Notes under the pieces: model-generated | The model's database searches: none | What the model saw: only the letters and a program-made list of their open reading frames with translations | Told to the model about the DNA's origin: nothing | Source: Deltaproteobacteria bacterium | GTDB taxonomy: Bacteria; Myxococcota_A; Polyangia; GCA-2747355 | DNA: 64,000 bases | Assembly (NCBI GenBank): GCA_020633415.1 | Contig: JACKDQ010000010.1 | Span: 132,867 to 196,866 of the forward strand | Direction of reading: 5' to 3' | Part shown: one piece after another, positions 18,471 through 26,275 of the stretch | Position numbering within the stretch: the stretch's first letter is position 1 | Layout of the letters: the number at the start of each line of letters is the position of its first letter | Position numbers and translations under genes: made by a program

Positions 18471-19559
18471 ATGGCGGTTCGACTTGTACTAGCGGGCGGC
18501 GGAACCGGGGGACACGTTTTTCCTGCGCTAGCGGTCGCTGAGCAGTTGAAGTCGACCGATGCTCGCGCCGAGTTGCTCTTTATCGGTACAGACAAGGGCT
18601 TCGAGGCCCAGGCGGTTCCCGCCGCCGGCTATCGGCTGGAGACGCTGCCCGTCGATCAGTTGGTCGGTGTTTCGCTTTGGCGCAAGACGCGTACCTTGGC
18701 GGCGTTGCCCAAGGCCGTGCTCTTCGCGCGCCGCTTGCTCAAGGCCTTTCAGCCCCACGTTGTCGTCGGCGTGGGCGGTTATGCGTCGGGGCCAGCGGTG
18801 ATCGCAGCCTCGCTGCTTCGTCTGCCGATCGTGCTACTCGAGCAGAACGCGATCCCCGGCCGAACCAATCGGCGGCTGGCGCGCTTCGCTACCGCTGTTG
18901 TCGTCGCCTATCCGCGCGCTGCCGAGTATTTCGACCAGGACAACGTTTGCTGTTTGGGCAATCCGCTGCGGCCCCAACTCGCCGAGGAACTGTCCCATGC
19001 ACCGTTACCCGGTACGGGTGAGGGCCTGCGGCTGTTGGTGCTCGGCGGAAGTCGAGGGGCGCAGCGGCTCAACGACCTGCTCTGCGAGACGGTCGAGCAG
19101 CTCCTACGGATCCATCCGCTGTTGACGATCGAGCATCAGACCGGCGAAACGGATTTTTCAACGGTCGCTGGGCACTATGCGCAATTCGGCGGGCGGGCGA
19201 TCGCGCGGCCGTTTATCCACGATATCGGTCGAGCGTACTGTGCGGCGGACCTGGTGTTCTGTCGCAGTGGGGCGACGAGCATCGCCGAGATTACGGCTAG
19301 CGGACGTCCGGCCGTGTTCGTTCCCTACCCGCACGCCGCCGACGACCATCAGTCGGCCAACGCACGGCCGTTGGTCGAAGCCGGTGCGGCGATCTGTTTG
19401 ACTCAAGCCTCGCTCGATGGCTCGCAGCTTGTCGCCAAGCTGACCGCACTGCTTAGCGATCGCTCGCGGCTCGGGCGGATGGCCGAGGCGATGCGCCGGC
19501 AGGCCCATCCACGGGCAGCTGCGGATGTGGTCGCACTGATCAACCGATTGCATCGCTAG
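18471..19559 (+). CDS. murG: Lipid II synthase MurG
   Basis: Peripheral inner-membrane GT28 glycosyltransferase that adds GlcNAc to lipid I. 362 residues. The first glycine loop LAGGGTGGHVFPALA and the second GGSRGAQRLND are intact, as is the donor-site region SGATSIAEITASGRPAVFVPYPHAADDHQ. GGGGAG precedes the start; the ATG at 18471 is chosen over the adjoining GTG at 18468. Lies 49 bases after ftsW. Confidence 0.95.
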   Translation: MAVRLVLAGGGTGGHVFPALAVAEQLKSTDARAELLFIGTDKGFEAQAVPAAGYRLETLPVDQLVGVSLWRKTRTLAALPKAVLFARRLLKAFQPHVVVGVGGYASGPAVIAASLLRLPIVLLEQNAIPGRTNRRLARFATAVVVAYPRAAEYFDQDNVCCLGNPLRPQLAEELSHAPLPGTGEGLRLLVLGGSRGAQRLNDLLCETVEQLLRIHPLLTIEHQTGETDFSTVAGHYAQFGGRAIARPFIHDIGRAYCAADLVFCRSGATSIAEITASGRPAVFVPYPHAADDHQSANARPLVEAGAAICLTQASLDGSQLVAKLTALLSDRSRLGRMAEAMRRQAHPRAAADVVALINRLHR

Positions 19560-19582
19560 CACCCTTCGTACACACTGCCCCT

Positions 19583-20968
19583 ATGACGATGTTCAAAGGG
19601 CGGGCACACCGCATCCATTTCGTGGGAATCGGCGGCATCGGTATGAGCGGCATCGCCGAGGTCTTGCTCAATCTCGGCTACCAGGTTTCCGGTTCGGACC
19701 TGCGTGAAAACGATACGACGCAGCGACTGAGCCAACTCGGCGGGGTGATCTCCGTCGGTCATAGCCCCGAAAACCTGCGCGGTGCCGACGTTGTGGTTAT
19801 TTCGAGCGCCGTGCGCTCCGATAACCCCGAGGTTGTAGCGGCGCGTCGCCAAACGATCCCGGTGATTCCTCGCGCCGAGATGCTCGCCGAGCTGATGCGG
19901 CTCAAGCATGGTCTGGCCGTCGCTGGCAGTCACGGCAAGACCACTACGACCTCGTTGGTTGCGGCGATCTGTGAGCGTGGTGGCCTCGATCCCACGGTGG
20001 TGATCGGCGGCAAGGTCAACAGTATGGGTACTAACGCTCGCTTGGGCGCCGGTGCCTACCTCGTTGCCGAGGCCGACGAGAGCGATGGCTCGTTTTTACA
20101 GCTTTCGCCAACGATCGCGGTGGTCACCAACATCGACCCCGAACATCTCGACCACTACGGCGATTTTGAGCAGCTCAAACAGGCCTTTTTGCGCTTCGTC
20201 AATCGCGTGCCGTTTTATGGGGCCGCTGTGCTTTGTCTGGAATGTCCTAATGTCCAGGCGATGATCCCGCACGTCGAGAAGCGCTTTGTCAGCTATGGGA
20301 CGACCGCTCAGGCTGACTTTACGCTGGTCGATGTCAGCGTTGAAGGGCTGGTCACCCGCTTTCGCCCGGTGCGCCGCGGCAAAGTCGGCGATCCGATCGC
20401 GCTGAAGATGGTCGGCCGCCATAATCTGCTCAATGCACTCGCTGCGCTCGCCGTCGCTGACGAGCTGAAGATCGATCCCGTGGCTGCGGCGCGGGCGCTC
20501 GAGGAGTTCGATGGTATTCAGCGCCGGTTTACCGTGCGCGGTGAGCAGGCCGGCGTGATGGTCGTCGACGACTACGGTCACCATCCGACCGAGATCCGCG
20601 CCACGCTCGCTGGGGCCAAGGAGTCTTTCGGTGATCGGCGGCGCATCGCGGTGTTTCAACCGCACCGCTACTCACGCGCTCATAACTTGTTCGAGGATTT
20701 TTCGCGAGCGTTCTACGATGCCGATCTGGTCGTCGTTGCCCCGCTCTATGCGGCGGGCGAGCAGCCACTCGAAGGCGTGACGGCAGCGACGATGGCAGAA
20801 GCGATCCGTTCCCATGGCCATCACGCCGTCAAGCTGGCCAGCAATCTTGACGACGTCGTCAACATTCTTGCCGGCGAAGTCAAAGACGGCGACATCGTGA
20901 TTACGCTCGGAGCCGGCAACATCGCCGACGCCGGCGTGCGCCTACTCGATCGCCTAGCCACCCGCTAA
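19583..20968 (+). CDS. murC: UDP-MurNAc:L-Ala ligase MurC
   Basis: First of the amino-acid ligases, adding L-Ala to UDP-MurNAc. 461 residues with the N-terminal loop GIGGIGMSGIAEVL, Mur P-loop AGSHGKTTTTSLV, EADESDGSFLQL, and the C-terminal DDYGHHPTEIRATL and FQPHRYSR motifs. It is complete and ends at the C-terminal domain; it is not fused to MurB or Ddl. The murB gene, commonly next in this gene order, is absent; a repeat-bearing spacer follows instead. Confidence 0.95.
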   Translation: MTMFKGRAHRIHFVGIGGIGMSGIAEVLLNLGYQVSGSDLRENDTTQRLSQLGGVISVGHSPENLRGADVVVISSAVRSDNPEVVAARRQTIPVIPRAEMLAELMRLKHGLAVAGSHGKTTTTSLVAAICERGGLDPTVVIGGKVNSMGTNARLGAGAYLVAEADESDGSFLQLSPTIAVVTNIDPEHLDHYGDFEQLKQAFLRFVNRVPFYGAAVLCLECPNVQAMIPHVEKRFVSYGTTAQADFTLVDVSVEGLVTRFRPVRRGKVGDPIALKMVGRHNLLNALAALAVADELKIDPVAAARALEEFDGIQRRFTVRGEQAGVMVVDDYGHHPTEIRATLAGAKESFGDRRRIAVFQPHRYSRAHNLFEDFSRAFYDADLVVVAPLYAAGEQPLEGVTAATMAEAIRSHGHHAVKLASNLDDVVNILAGEVKDGDIVITLGAGNIADAGVRLLDRLATR

Positions 20969-20973
20969 GCCTG

Positions 20974-21048
20974 GGGGACGTTGATTAACTTTCTTAACTT
21001 TTCGCCCTTTGGTCTGGGCAAAAGTTAAGAAAGTTAATCAACGTCCCC
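20974..21048. repeat. Large near-perfect palindrome between murC and ddl
   Basis: The left arm 20974-21007 starts GGGGACGTTGATTAACTTTC. The right arm 21016-21048 is its inverse complement, with a single extra C in the left arm (CTTTTCGCCC against GGGCAAAAG). The loop is eight bases. The ~33-base arms are A/T-rich inside and capped by GGGGAC/GTCCCC. It would form a very stable hairpin in RNA or a cruciform in DNA. The form suggests a REP-like or miniature mobile element rather than a classical terminator, because no T-tract follows. Confidence 0.75.
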
Positions 21049-21071
21049 GCTCATAACCGGTTGGTTAAAGG

Positions 21072-21092
21072 CCCCCCGCATCCGCTGGGGGG
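21072..21092. other. C6/G6 hairpin in the murC-ddl spacer
   Basis: CCCCCC at 21072-21077 faces GGGGGG at 21087-21092 across a 9-base loop. There is no T-run on the + strand. An A-run follows at 21124-21131. With the palindrome upstream, it makes this 233-base spacer the only structured break in the dcw cluster. Confidence 0.4.
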
Positions 21093-21201
21093 AACAACAC
21101 CCACAGCAGCGCACAAGCTTCTAAAAAAAAGGGCGAAAAAGTTGCCCGCGATCCCTTTCACTGCGCACTTTGACAGCAGCCCAGTGGAATGAGCTTTGAC
21201 G

Positions 21202-22113
21202 ATGGTCGTGTCGAACATAGAACGCCGCCATGTTGGTGTGCTGCTCGGAGGGCGCTCCGCCGAGCGCGACGTCTCGTTGCAGACAGGCCAAGCTGTCGTC
21301 GAGGTTCTGCGCAAGAGCGGCGTCCAGGTTTCCTCGATCGATGTCGACCTCGATGTCGCCGAGCGGATCAAAGCGCTGTCGATCGACGTGGCGTTCATCG
21401 CGCTTCACGGTCGCTTTGGCGAAGACGGCTGCATCCAGGGGCTGCTCGAATCGCTGCGCATCCCGTACACCGGCTCGGGCGTCTTGGCCTCGGCGATGGC
21501 GATGGACAAGGTGACCAGCAAGCGCTTGTTCGATGCCGCTGGTTTGGCCACGGCACGTTGGGCGTTCGGCGGAGGCGCTGAGCAGCTGCCATTGCCGGTG
21601 ATCGTCAAGCCGCGTGCGGAAGGCAGTAGCGTAGGCCTCGAGCTCGTCGATAGCGCCGAGCGCCTGGCGGTCGTGCTTGCCGACAATCCAGAGCTGCTGG
21701 TCGAAGAGTACATTCCGGGCCGCGAACTGTCGGTCGCTGTGATCGGCAAACGTCCCGCGGTCGAGCTGCTCGGACCCGCGATCGAGGTCAAGCCGGCCGA
21801 GGGCATTTACGACTACGCCGCTAAGTACGAACGCGACGACACCATCTACATCGTCGACCCCGACCTGCCACCACCGGTCAGAGAGCGTATGGAGCACCTG
21901 GCGATCGCTGCGCATCAGCTGCTCGAGTGCTGCGGCGTGTCGCGGATCGACTTTCGCTACGACGAAGACACCGATCGCCTGGTTCTGCTCGAAATAAACA
22001 CGCTGCCTGGGCTGACCAGCCACAGCCTTGTGCCGAAGATCGCTGCTCATGCAGGCATCAGCTACACCGACCTCGTGCTGAGGATCATCGACCAGGCGGG
22101 GTTGCACGCATGA
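21202..22113 (+). CDS. ddl: D-alanine--D-alanine ligase
   Basis: ATP-grasp enzyme making D-Ala-D-Ala for MurF. 303 residues. Visible motifs are LLGGRSAERDVSL at the N-terminus, the FIALHGRFGEDG loop, PVIVKPRAEGSSVGL, the omega-loop YDYAAKYERDDT, and the magnesium-binding EINTLPGLTSHSL. The ATG at 21202 is preferred; an in-frame TTG at 21196 is possible. Its stop overlaps ftsQ by four bases. Confidence 0.94.
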   Translation: MVVSNIERRHVGVLLGGRSAERDVSLQTGQAVVEVLRKSGVQVSSIDVDLDVAERIKALSIDVAFIALHGRFGEDGCIQGLLESLRIPYTGSGVLASAMAMDKVTSKRLFDAAGLATARWAFGGGAEQLPLPVIVKPRAEGSSVGLELVDSAERLAVVLADNPELLVEEYIPGRELSVAVIGKRPAVELLGPAIEVKPAEGIYDYAAKYERDDTIYIVDPDLPPPVRERMEHLAIAAHQLLECCGVSRIDFRYDEDTDRLVLLEINTLPGLTSHSLVPKIAAHAGISYTDLVLRIIDQAGLHA

Positions 22114-23021
22114 GCACAAACCAGCGCACAAGAGTTGGTCGCAGCCGTAGCCTGTTGGCGCGCTTTAAGTCGCCGCGCAACCGCCGACTCAGCAGTCCGA
22201 CCAGTGCAACGCGACGCCCACTGCCGGCGCCGAAGATCGTCCAACCGCGGCGAAAGGTCAAAATCAGCTGGCTCAAAGGGCCAATGCTTGTCGCTGGTCG
22301 AATTACTGCCCTGGTCGCAGTGGTGGGTGGTGCGTCGGCAGGCGGCTTTTACGCCTACCGCGCGCTCGCTGTTTCCGAGCATTTCTCGGTCAAGCAGCTG
22401 CGCATCGAGGGCATCGAGGGTCAACCGGCCGCCGCCCTGCAGCGGATGCTGGGTCAGCTGCAGGGCGTGTCGATTTTCAAAGTCGATCTTCGCGCACTTG
22501 CCCAAGCGGCGGTCGCCCATCCCTGGGTGCGCACCGCGCGCGTGCGCCGCGAGTTGCCCGATACTTTGACCCTGACTGTCGAGCGGCATCAGCCGCGCGC
22601 TGCGTTGCTGGTCGATCAACTCTATTTGCTCAATCATCGAGGTGAAGTTTTCAAGCGCGCGACGCCAAAGGAGGCGATGGCGGTGCCGATCATTAGCGGC
22701 ATCGATCGCTCGGACGTTGAGTCGCGTCGTGCCTGGGTGTTGCTGCGGATTAGACAGGCCCTCGAGGCGATCGCTCGCTACAATGAAAATCCGCGCCGCC
22801 CCGCGCTCGGCGAGATCAACATCGCGGCATCGGAAGAGATCGCGCTGACGCTGCGTAGCGGCGTCACCGTGCGCGTCGGTTCAACCCTCAGCCCGGAAAA
22901 GCTCGAACGCTTCGACGCGGTTTGGCGCGCTTTGGGTGAGGAGCGCACCCTGGCGCGCGCGGTTTATCTCAATAACAGGGTCCACCAACAACGCGTGACA
23001 GTCCGGCTACGGCGCAACTAG
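22110..23021 (+). CDS. ftsQ: Cell division protein FtsQ
   Basis: Bitopic divisome protein linking early and late division proteins. 303 residues: a basic cytosolic N-terminus of ~55 residues, one membrane helix (MLVAGRITALVAVVGGASAG), a POTRA domain (HFSVKQLRIEGIEG onward, with PWVRTARVRRELPDTLTLTVE) and the FtsQ C-terminal domain. The ATG at 22110 overlaps the ddl stop (ATGA). An upstream in-frame extension inside ddl is not part of it. Confidence 0.9.
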   Translation: MSTNQRTRVGRSRSLLARFKSPRNRRLSSPTSATRRPLPAPKIVQPRRKVKISWLKGPMLVAGRITALVAVVGGASAGGFYAYRALAVSEHFSVKQLRIEGIEGQPAAALQRMLGQLQGVSIFKVDLRALAQAAVAHPWVRTARVRRELPDTLTLTVERHQPRAALLVDQLYLLNHRGEVFKRATPKEAMAVPIISGIDRSDVESRRAWVLLRIRQALEAIARYNENPRRPALGEINIAASEEIALTLRSGVTVRVGSTLSPEKLERFDAVWRALGEERTLARAVYLNNRVHQQRVTVRLRRN

Positions 23022-23033
23022 GAAGCAGCACGA

Positions 23034-24257
23034 ATGGCTAGACGCGACGAATTGATCGTAGGACTCGACATCGGCACGACGAAGATCGCGGCTGTTGTCG
23101 GCGAAGTGACGGACGATGGCATCGACGTGATCGGCGTTGGCACCCACGCCTCGCGTGGACTTCGCAAGGGCGTCGTCACTCACATCGACAACACGATTAC
23201 CTCGATTCGTCGAGCGGTCGAAGAAGCGGAATTGATGGCTGGATGCGAAATCTCGAGTGTCTACGCGGGAATCGCTGGCGGCCACATTCACGGCTTCAAT
23301 AGCCACGGGATCGTTGCCGTCAAAGATCGCGAAGTACGCGCTTCTGACATCAGCCGCGTGATCGATGCGGCCAAGGCTGTCGCCATACCGATGGACAAAG
23401 AGATCGTTCATGTCCTGCCCCAAGACTTTGTTGTCGATGGCCAGGACGGCATCAAAGAACCGCTTGGCATGAGCGGCGTTCGACTCGAGACGAAGGTTCA
23501 CATCGTAACCGCTGGCGTGACCAGCGCACAGAATATCGTTAAGTGCTGCCAGCGCTGTGGACTGCAGGTCGCTGACCTGGTGCTTCAGCCGCTGGCGAGC
23601 AGTGAGGCGGTACTTCACAGCGACGAGAAGGAACTCGGCGTGGTCTTGATCGATATCGGCGGCGGCACAACCGATATTACGATCTTCAGCGAAGGCGCGA
23701 TCGTTCACACCTCGGTGATCGCCGTCGGTGGCAATTACATCACCAACGACATTTCCGTCGGTCTAAGAACGCCCTCGCTCGAGGCCGAAAAGATCAAGCA
23801 ACGCTGGGGCTGTGCGACAGCATCATTGATCGATCCCGAAGACGAGATCGAGGTGCCCAGCGTCGGCGGACGTGCACCTCGGCGCATCTCGCGCTCGATC
23901 CTCGCTGAGATCGTCCAGCCGCGCGTTGAGGAGATCTTTCTGCTGGTCCAGCGCGAGCTCGAGCGAACCGGATTCCACGACCTGTTGGCCTCGGGGGCGG
24001 TGATCACCGGTGGCACGACGATCATGGAAGGTATGCCCGAGGTCGCCGAGGAAGTGCTCAATCTGCCGGTGCGTCGCGGAAGTCCGCGCAACATCGGCGG
24101 CCTGGTTGATGTCGTCAAGAGCCCGGCGTTTTCCACCGGCGTCGGCCTGGTGCTTCATGGTGCAAAGCAGCTCGAGGCAAATCCGGGTAGCCGGATGCGC
24201 GGAGAGCGCACAACGTTTTCTGGCCGCGTTCGCGACTGGTTCGCGCGCGTTTTTTAG
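23034..24257 (+). CDS. ftsA: Cell division protein FtsA
   Basis: Actin-like ATPase that tethers FtsZ to the membrane. 407 residues. Nucleotide-binding motifs are VGLDIGTTKIAAVVGEV (phosphate 1) and LIDIGGGTTDITIF (phosphate 2); the SHS2/1C region lies around 80-170. The C-terminus carries an amphipathic helix, GRVRDWFARVF, matching the membrane-targeting sequence of the family. Twelve bases separate it from ftsQ. Confidence 0.95.
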   Translation: MARRDELIVGLDIGTTKIAAVVGEVTDDGIDVIGVGTHASRGLRKGVVTHIDNTITSIRRAVEEAELMAGCEISSVYAGIAGGHIHGFNSHGIVAVKDREVRASDISRVIDAAKAVAIPMDKEIVHVLPQDFVVDGQDGIKEPLGMSGVRLETKVHIVTAGVTSAQNIVKCCQRCGLQVADLVLQPLASSEAVLHSDEKELGVVLIDIGGGTTDITIFSEGAIVHTSVIAVGGNYITNDISVGLRTPSLEAEKIKQRWGCATASLIDPEDEIEVPSVGGRAPRRISRSILAEIVQPRVEEIFLLVQRELERTGFHDLLASGAVITGGTTIMEGMPEVAEEVLNLPVRRGSPRNIGGLVDVVKSPAFSTGVGLVLHGAKQLEANPGSRMRGERTTFSGRVRDWFARVF

Positions 24258-24330
24258 TCGGCGAAGTTTATTTCGAAATTGAGTCCCCGGCCGTGCCGGA
24301 CCGGGCCTCATACCAAGAGGGGGAAAGAAA

Positions 24331-26136
24331 ATGGCGTTGATAGAACTCGAAGAAGACGCTCCGAATCAGGCGCGCATCAAAGTCGTCGGTGTTGGCGGTG
24401 GTGGTGGCAACGCGATCAACACGATGATCGCATCGGGCCTCGAGGGTGTAGATTTCATCGCAGCCAATACCGATCTGCAAGCGCTGGATAGCAATCTCGC
24501 GCCGGTAAAGATTCAGCTCGGCGCACAGTCGACCCGTGGTCTGGGCGCGGGTGCGAACCCCGAGATCGGTCGTAACTCGGCTATGGAAGATACGGAACGC
24601 CTGCAGGATGCCTTGGCTGGGGCAGACATGGTGTTCGTCACCGCCGGCATGGGTGGCGGCACGGGAACCGGCGCAGCGCCAGTGATCTCTCGCGTCGCTA
24701 AGGAGATCGGCGCGCTGACCGTCGGCGTGGTGACCAAGCCGTTCATGTTTGAGGGGCGCAAGCGAATGCGTCAGGCCGATGGCGGTGTCGAAGAGATGCG
24801 GGCCGCTGTCGACACGCTAATCACGATCCCCAACGAGCGCCTGCTTAGCGTCGCCGGTCAGGCCACGACGATGCTCGACGCCTTCCGCAAGGTCGATGAA
24901 GTGTTGCTCAATGCCGTGCAGGGCATCGCTGATCTCGTCGTGATCCACGGGTTTATCAACGTCGATTTCGCCGACGTGCGCACCGTGATGTCCAACATGG
25001 GCCACGCGCTGATGGGCAGTGGCTATGCTTGTGGCGATCGCAAGGCGCTCGAGGCAGCCAAGCAGGCGGTGAGCAGTCCGCTGCTCGAGGACGCCAATAT
25101 CGATGGCGCGACCGGCATCTTGATCAACATTACCGGTGGCCCCGATCTGACCCTCACCGAGATCAACGAAGCTGCCTCGCTGATTCACGAGGCGGCTCAC
25201 GAAGACGCCAATATCATCTTCGGTTCCGTAATCGACGCCGCGATGGAAGACCAGGTGCGGATTACGGTGATCGCCACCGGCTTTGACCGTGGCCTTGCGC
25301 CGCCGGTCAGAGCGCGAGCACCGCAGGCTTCGGCTTCGTCGCTTTATGATCGCCGAATCACCGCCGGCCAACCGCACGAGCCAGTTTACGCTACAGCCGC
25401 CGCACCGGCGACTGAGCCGCGCACGATGCAGGCTCAGCGATCAGAGCCGAGCCGCGCTCACTTTGCCGGCGACGCCAATCTGTCCTACATTGGGCCTCAA
25501 GAGACGGCACAGCACGCCGCCGTGCCCCGTCACGATTTCAATGGGCAGAGCGAGTACGCCGATCACGCGCGCAACGCAGCGCCGCTGTCGACGGAGGCCT
25601 CGCATCCGTCGCTGCAAGCGCAGTCGGCGGCCTTGCCGATGCACCACGTTTTGCCGTCGGCGTATAGCGCGTCGCAGTCGCTTGCTGGAGCGCCACAGGC
25701 AGCGGTGCATGCGATCGAATCGCGTCCCGTGGTGGTTTCAGCCCCGCACGCAATGCACGCCGAGCAGCCGCGTCACTACGAGTTGCCGCATCACTACGAG
25801 CAGCCACGTCAGGTTGAACACGTTCAGGGTGAACCGGTTGAGCACCCCTATCATCTTCAAACGGCGGCAGCGCCGCGCGAGGCTCAGCCAGCCAACGCGC
25901 CGCTCGCTGCTGACGTGCCGATCGTCGAGACGAGACCTGGCAGCGCAAAGCGTCCAAGTACCGATACGCGTCAAACCAGTTTTCTCGACGACGATGGCGG
26001 GCTCGATGCCCGATCCGGACGCCGCAGGAGCGGCGTGAACCAAACGGTGCCGCGCATTCATCCCAATCTTGAAGTGCCCGATGAGAGCGAGATGGACATA
26101 CCGACGTTTCTCAGGCGCCAGCCGCCGCAAGACTAA
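24331..26136 (+). CDS. ftsZ: Cell division GTPase FtsZ with a very long C-terminal linker
   Basis: Tubulin homologue forming the Z-ring. The GTPase and T7 domains occupy about residues 1-320: VGVGGGGGNAINTM, the tubulin signature MGGGTGTGAAPV, and GFINVDFADVRTVM. A linker of ~255 residues rich in Ala, His, Pro and Gln follows, ending in the conserved tail EMDIPTFLRRQ (tail motif at 589-597) that binds FtsA. The total of 601 residues is far above the ~380 usual in gammaproteobacteria; most of the excess is linker. A strong AGAGGGGGAAAG precedes the ATG. The 73-base leader contains a small G/C hairpin (CCGGCCGTGCCGG) that might affect translation. Confidence 0.95.
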   Translation: MALIELEEDAPNQARIKVVGVGGGGGNAINTMIASGLEGVDFIAANTDLQALDSNLAPVKIQLGAQSTRGLGAGANPEIGRNSAMEDTERLQDALAGADMVFVTAGMGGGTGTGAAPVISRVAKEIGALTVGVVTKPFMFEGRKRMRQADGGVEEMRAAVDTLITIPNERLLSVAGQATTMLDAFRKVDEVLLNAVQGIADLVVIHGFINVDFADVRTVMSNMGHALMGSGYACGDRKALEAAKQAVSSPLLEDANIDGATGILINITGGPDLTLTEINEAASLIHEAAHEDANIIFGSVIDAAMEDQVRITVIATGFDRGLAPPVRARAPQASASSLYDRRITAGQPHEPVYATAAAPATEPRTMQAQRSEPSRAHFAGDANLSYIGPQETAQHAAVPRHDFNGQSEYADHARNAAPLSTEASHPSLQAQSAALPMHHVLPSAYSASQSLAGAPQAAVHAIESRPVVVSAPHAMHAEQPRHYELPHHYEQPRQVEHVQGEPVEHPYHLQTAAAPREAQPANAPLAADVPIVETRPGSAKRPSTDTRQTSFLDDDGGLDARSGRRRSGVNQTVPRIHPNLEVPDESEMDIPTFLRRQPPQD

Positions 26137-26147
26137 AGAGTGACCAG

Positions 26148-26272
26148 CGCGGCGGCGTTCCTTCGGGGCGTCCGGCACGACGATACGCAGCCCCAACAAG
26201 TATACCTGGATCCTCCTCTTGGTATCGGGCTGTTCTTGATCAAGGCTGCTTTCTCGCAGGAACGCCGCCGCG
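26148..26272. repeat. 15-bp inverted repeats in a convergent junction
   Basis: CGCGGCGGCGTTCCT at 26148-26162 recurs exactly in inverse at 26258-26272, 95 bases apart, filling the spacer between ftsZ and the convergent secreted protein. The right arm ends four bases from the stop codon of the latter. The ends and size (125 bases) would suit a miniature mobile element or a two-way terminator. No coding sequence lies inside. Confidence 0.5.
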
Positions 26273-26275
26273 GTT

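Noticed and set aside
19583..20968. MurC-MurB or MurC-Ddl fusion to explain the missing murB
   Set aside because: MurC ends at its normal C-terminal domain (461 residues) and ddl is a separate gene with its own start.
20974..21048. Rho-independent terminator of the murC transcript
   Set aside because: The stem is very long and A/T-rich, and there is no T-run on the + strand; ddl-ftsZ continue in the same orientation.
21121..22131. Minus-strand frame of ~336 codons across ddl
   Set aside because: It is antisense to an intact D-Ala ligase and has no domain signal.
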